A stretch of 64,000 nucleotides of DNA from Cupriavidus campinensis. GTDB taxonomy: Bacteria; Pseudomonadota; Gammaproteobacteria; Burkholderiales; Burkholderiaceae. Both the position numbers and the translations under genes were made by a program. The notes below the pieces were generated by a model. That model ran no database searches and had not been told where the DNA came from. It saw only the letters and a list, made by a program, of their open reading frames with translations. Where the stretch lies: assembly GCF_905397395.1 (NCBI RefSeq), contig NZ_CAJPVH010000021.1, positions 1 to 64,000 on the forward strand, in the 5' to 3' direction. Shown here in pieces: positions 61,346-64,000 of this stretch. The stretch's first letter is position 1. The number at the start of each line of letters is the position of its first letter.

Positions 61346-64000
61346 CGATGCCGCCGCCGAGGCGCTCCCGCCAGGGGCCGCCCCCACGCTGGCCGCCCCG
61401 ACGCTAGCCGATTTCCTCGCCACGGTGGAGATCCTCTCGCCACTCTCGCGCGAGGAACTCGAACGGCTGGCCGCCAGCGCGCGCACGCTGACCTTCGGCT
61501 TCGGCGACACGGTCTGCAATGCCGGCGACCCGGCCGAGGGTATTTTCATCGTCCGGGCCGGCTCGGTGCGCGTGTTCAACGAGGAGCACGGCAAGGAAAT
61601 CAGCATGGGCGTGCGCAAGGCCGGCGAGGTCTTTGCCGATATCGCCTTGCTGCGCGAGTACCGGCACGAGTCCTCCGTGCGGGCGTCGGGCAAGACCGAG
61701 CTGATCACGATTCCGCGCAGCGTGTCGGAGCCGGTGGTTGGCGGCAACCCGGCCGCGCTGGCCTTCATCACCAGCTACGTGGCGATCAGCTCGGCTGGCG
61801 GCTTCGTCGCGCGGCTGTTCGATTTGCGCGGCAAGCTGGACAAGAGCGAACTCGAAGACGCCGTGCGCAGCGTGGGCGTGAAGCGTGTGGCGGCCGGCAA
61901 GCCCATCCTCCAGCAGGACGGCCGCGACGACCGCCGCCTCTACGTGGTGCGGCAGGGCACGGTGCGGATCGTGCGCGAGGAGGACGGCGACACCTTCCCG
62001 CTCGCCACGCTCGGCCAGGGCGAGATCTTCGGCGAACGGGCCTGTGTGATGCGGCAGGAGCAGATCGCCTCGGCCATCGCCGAAACCGATACGCGGCTGC
62101 TGGTGATTCCCGAGAAGACGGTCCAGCTGATCCTGGAGCGCAACGTGCGGCTGCGCGAGGTGCTGGAGGAACGCATCCGCGCGGTAGACCGCGAGCTGCA
62201 CCGCCAGAAGAAGCTGGCCGAGCGGCGCAAGCGGCCGGTGCTGCTCGATCTCCATTCCAAGCCGGAGTTCGGCGAGCGCGTGATCCGGCGCTTCGCACTG
62301 GTGGAGCAGGCCGAGGAGATGGATTGCGGCGCCGCCTGCCTGGCGATGATCTGCCGGCACCACGGCATACCGATGACGCTGGGCAAGCTGCGCGAGCTGG
62401 CCAACGTGACCACCTCCGGCGCCACGCTGGACAGCCTGGCGCGCGCGGGCGAGTCGCTCGGCTTCACCACGCGCGGTGTGCAATGCACGCGCGACGCGCT
62501 GCAGGGCTTTGAGCTGCCGTTCATCGTGCACTGGGAGGGCTACCACTACGTGGTGGTGTACGGCATCTCGGCGCGCCATGTCTGGGTGGCCGACCCCGCC
62601 ATCGGCTTCCGCAAGATGAGCACGGAGGAGTTCGAGCGCGGCTGGAGCGGCACCTGCCTGCTCTTCACGGCCGGCGAGAGCATGGCCGAGCTGGCCGTGG
62701 CGCGCTCGCCCTGGCTGCGCTTCATCGGCTATCTGGCGCCGTACAAGCGCATCCTCGCGCACCTGTTCCTGGCCACCTTCGTGATCCAGATGCTCGGGGT
62801 GGTGCCGCCGCTGATCATCCAGAACATCCTCGACGGCGTGGTGGTGCACCAGAACGTCGGCCTGCTGCACCTGCTGATCCTGGGGCTGGTGATCTCCAGC
62901 GTGTTCACCCAGCTGATGGCGACCGTCCGTGCGTACCTGGCCAACTTCATGGTGCGTAATATGGACTTCGCGATGATGTCGCACTTCTTCAAGCACACGC
63001 TGTCTTTGCCGCTGTCGTTCTTCGCCAAGCGCAAGACCGGCGACATCTTCGCGCGCTTCCAGGAGAACCAGACGATCCGGGCCTTCCTGACCGAATCCAC
63101 GGTGACCACGGCGCTGAACCTGCTGATGGTGTTCATCTACTTCACCATCATGTTCTTCTACAACGTCAAGCTGACGCTGTTGCTGATCGCCTTCATCATC
63201 CCGATTGCCGCGCTGACCGTTATCGTCACGCCGAAGGTGAAGACCTACGCGCGCGACGTGTTCGCGGCCTCGACCGACGCCAAGTCGTACCTGATGGAGA
63301 CGCTGGGCGGGGCGGAGACGGTGAAGGGCATGGGCATCGAGCGGCCGGTGCGGCTGCGCTGGGAGCGCAAGTACGCCAAGGCGCTGGAAAAGCAGTACCA
63401 GGCCCAGTCCTTCCACATCCTGGTCGGGCTGGTCAGCCAGGTCCTGAACGCGGCCACGACCATCGCCGTGCTGTGGGTGGGCGCCACGCTGGTGCTGGAG
63501 CGCGAGCTGACCATCGGCCAGCTGATCGCCTTCAACGCCTTCATGGGCAGCGTGCTGGCCCCGGTGATGGGGCTGGTGGCGCTGTGGAGCCAGCTCAACG
63601 ACGCCGGCGTGGCAATGGAGCGGCTGGGCGACGTGCTGGACCTGGAGCCGGAGCAGAAGCCGCAGGACGTGCTGTCGCGCGTGATGCTGCCGGACCTCCA
63701 GGGCGATATCCGCTTCGAGGGCGTGTACTTCCGCTACGGCGGCGAGGACACCCCCTACGTGCTCGAGAACATCAGCTTCCATATGCGGCCCGGCGAGATG
63801 GTGGCCATCGTGGGCCGCAGCGGCTCCGGCAAGACCACGCTGGCCAAGCTGCTGGTGGGCTTCTACAAGCCGTGCGAGGGGTCGATGTCGGTGGATGGCT
63901 ATGACCTCAACGTGATCGACGCCGGCTTCTATCGCGCCCAGGTGGGCTATGTGATGCAGACCAACCTGCTGTTCTCGGGCACCATCGCCGAGAACGTCGC
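61326..64000 (+). CDS. Peptidase-containing ABC transporter with two cyclic-nucleotide-binding domains (partial)
   Basis: Runs off the right edge; 891 residues visible. The start ATG 61326 lies inside the PPIase gene. Two cNMP-binding folds (about 35-150 and 170-285; for example DPAEGIFIVRAGSVRVF and DRRLYVVRQGTVRIV, with FGE in the second) precede a C39 peptidase domain (about 315-445) with Q328, C334 in DCGAACL, H407 and D423. A six-segment ABC membrane domain (about 460-760) follows, then the ATPase with Walker A GRSGSGKTT (from 830). C39 domains cut leaders after Gly-Gly as the peptide is exported, matching the four small genes at 48-54.7 kb. N-terminal cNMP domains suggest gating by a nucleotide second messenger. 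Confidence 0.95.
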   Translation, partial: MSSKPASDAAAEALPPGAAPTLAAPTLADFLATVEILSPLSREELERLAASARTLTFGFGDTVCNAGDPAEGIFIVRAGSVRVFNEEHGKEISMGVRKAGEVFADIALLREYRHESSVRASGKTELITIPRSVSEPVVGGNPAALAFITSYVAISSAGGFVARLFDLRGKLDKSELEDAVRSVGVKRVAAGKPILQQDGRDDRRLYVVRQGTVRIVREEDGDTFPLATLGQGEIFGERACVMRQEQIASAIAETDTRLLVIPEKTVQLILERNVRLREVLEERIRAVDRELHRQKKLAERRKRPVLLDLHSKPEFGERVIRRFALVEQAEEMDCGAACLAMICRHHGIPMTLGKLRELANVTTSGATLDSLARAGESLGFTTRGVQCTRDALQGFELPFIVHWEGYHYVVVYGISARHVWVADPAIGFRKMSTEEFERGWSGTCLLFTAGESMAELAVARSPWLRFIGYLAPYKRILAHLFLATFVIQMLGVVPPLIIQNILDGVVVHQNVGLLHLLILGLVISSVFTQLMATVRAYLANFMVRNMDFAMMSHFFKHTLSLPLSFFAKRKTGDIFARFQENQTIRAFLTESTVTTALNLLMVFIYFTIMFFYNVKLTLLLIAFIIPIAALTVIVTPKVKTYARDVFAASTDAKSYLMETLGGAETVKGMGIERPVRLRWERKYAKALEKQYQAQSFHILVGLVSQVLNAATTIAVLWVGATLVLERELTIGQLIAFNAFMGSVLAPVMGLVALWSQLNDAGVAMERLGDVLDLEPEQKPQDVLSRVMLPDLQGDIRFEGVYFRYGGEDTPYVLENISFHMRPGEMVAIVGRSGSGKTTLAKLLVGFYKPCEGSMSVDGYDLNVIDAGFYRAQVGYVMQTNLLFSGTIAENV

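Noticed and set aside
61404..63782. 792-residue open frame antisense to the ABC transporter
   Set aside because: Same artefact of GC-rich coding; the forward frame carries the C39 and ABC motifs.

Overview
The window looks like a stretch of chromosome from a beta-proteobacterium of the Burkholderiaceae, most likely Cupriavidus or a close relative. This is inferred from the very high GC content, the order rpsU - yqeY - dnaG - rpoD followed directly by a CAU-anticodon tRNA, the Bug-type solute receptor, and the close protein resemblance of the housekeeping genes to that group. Genus is a judgement from content, not from a search.

Layout. 1-228: the end of an IS3-family insertion sequence running off the left edge. 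0.26-10.7 kb: conserved core, with a Tat-lipoprotein PhoD phosphatase, tsaD, a BaiN-type flavoprotein, and the macromolecular-synthesis block rpsU, yqeY, dnaG, rpoD, tRNA-Ile(CAU). 10.65-20.66 kb: a 10-kb genomic island inserted in the 3' half of that tRNA gene. It is bounded by 48-bp direct repeats and carries a tyrosine integrase, an AlpA-like factor, small wHTH genes, and cargo that includes an AAA+ ATPase / subtilisin-like protease pair of the kind seen in defence or exclusion modules. 20.7-48 kb: ordinary chromosome. It holds a GST; an IclR regulator with a CoA-transferase and a Bug receptor; a second PhoD; rhlE; gluQ; a LysR/pirin pair; a CobD-like protein; rsgA with a Ste24-type protease; orn; an AEC carrier; mog; darP; pmbA; thyA-folA; a TerC protein behind a yybP-ykoY manganese riboswitch; egtD-egtB (ergothioneine); and an RG/GF-rich DEAD-box helicase with a long leader.

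48.1-64 kb (running off the right edge) is the most interesting region: an apparently complete, signal-controlled type I export system for small double-glycine-leader proteins. Four short genes share a leader ending in GG and have unrelated or diverged cores. Two of them sit in inverted orientation behind near-identical upstream regions with a sigma-54-type -24/-12 element. Around them are a membrane Ser/Thr kinase with a periplasmic domain, a secreted FGE/SUMF1-fold protein without the catalytic cysteines, a tandem pair of DUF4399 proteins, and a TolC/NodT-like outer-membrane lipoprotein. Next comes a tightly packed operon: a twin-FHA membrane protein, an HlyD-type adaptor, a leaderless parvulin PPIase, and an ABC transporter with two N-terminal cyclic-nucleotide-binding domains and a C39 peptidase domain. 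The working model, which is inference, is that the C39-ABC/HlyD/TolC path cleaves the leaders after GG and exports the cores, with kinase/FHA phospho-signalling and cyclic-nucleotide sensing gating export.
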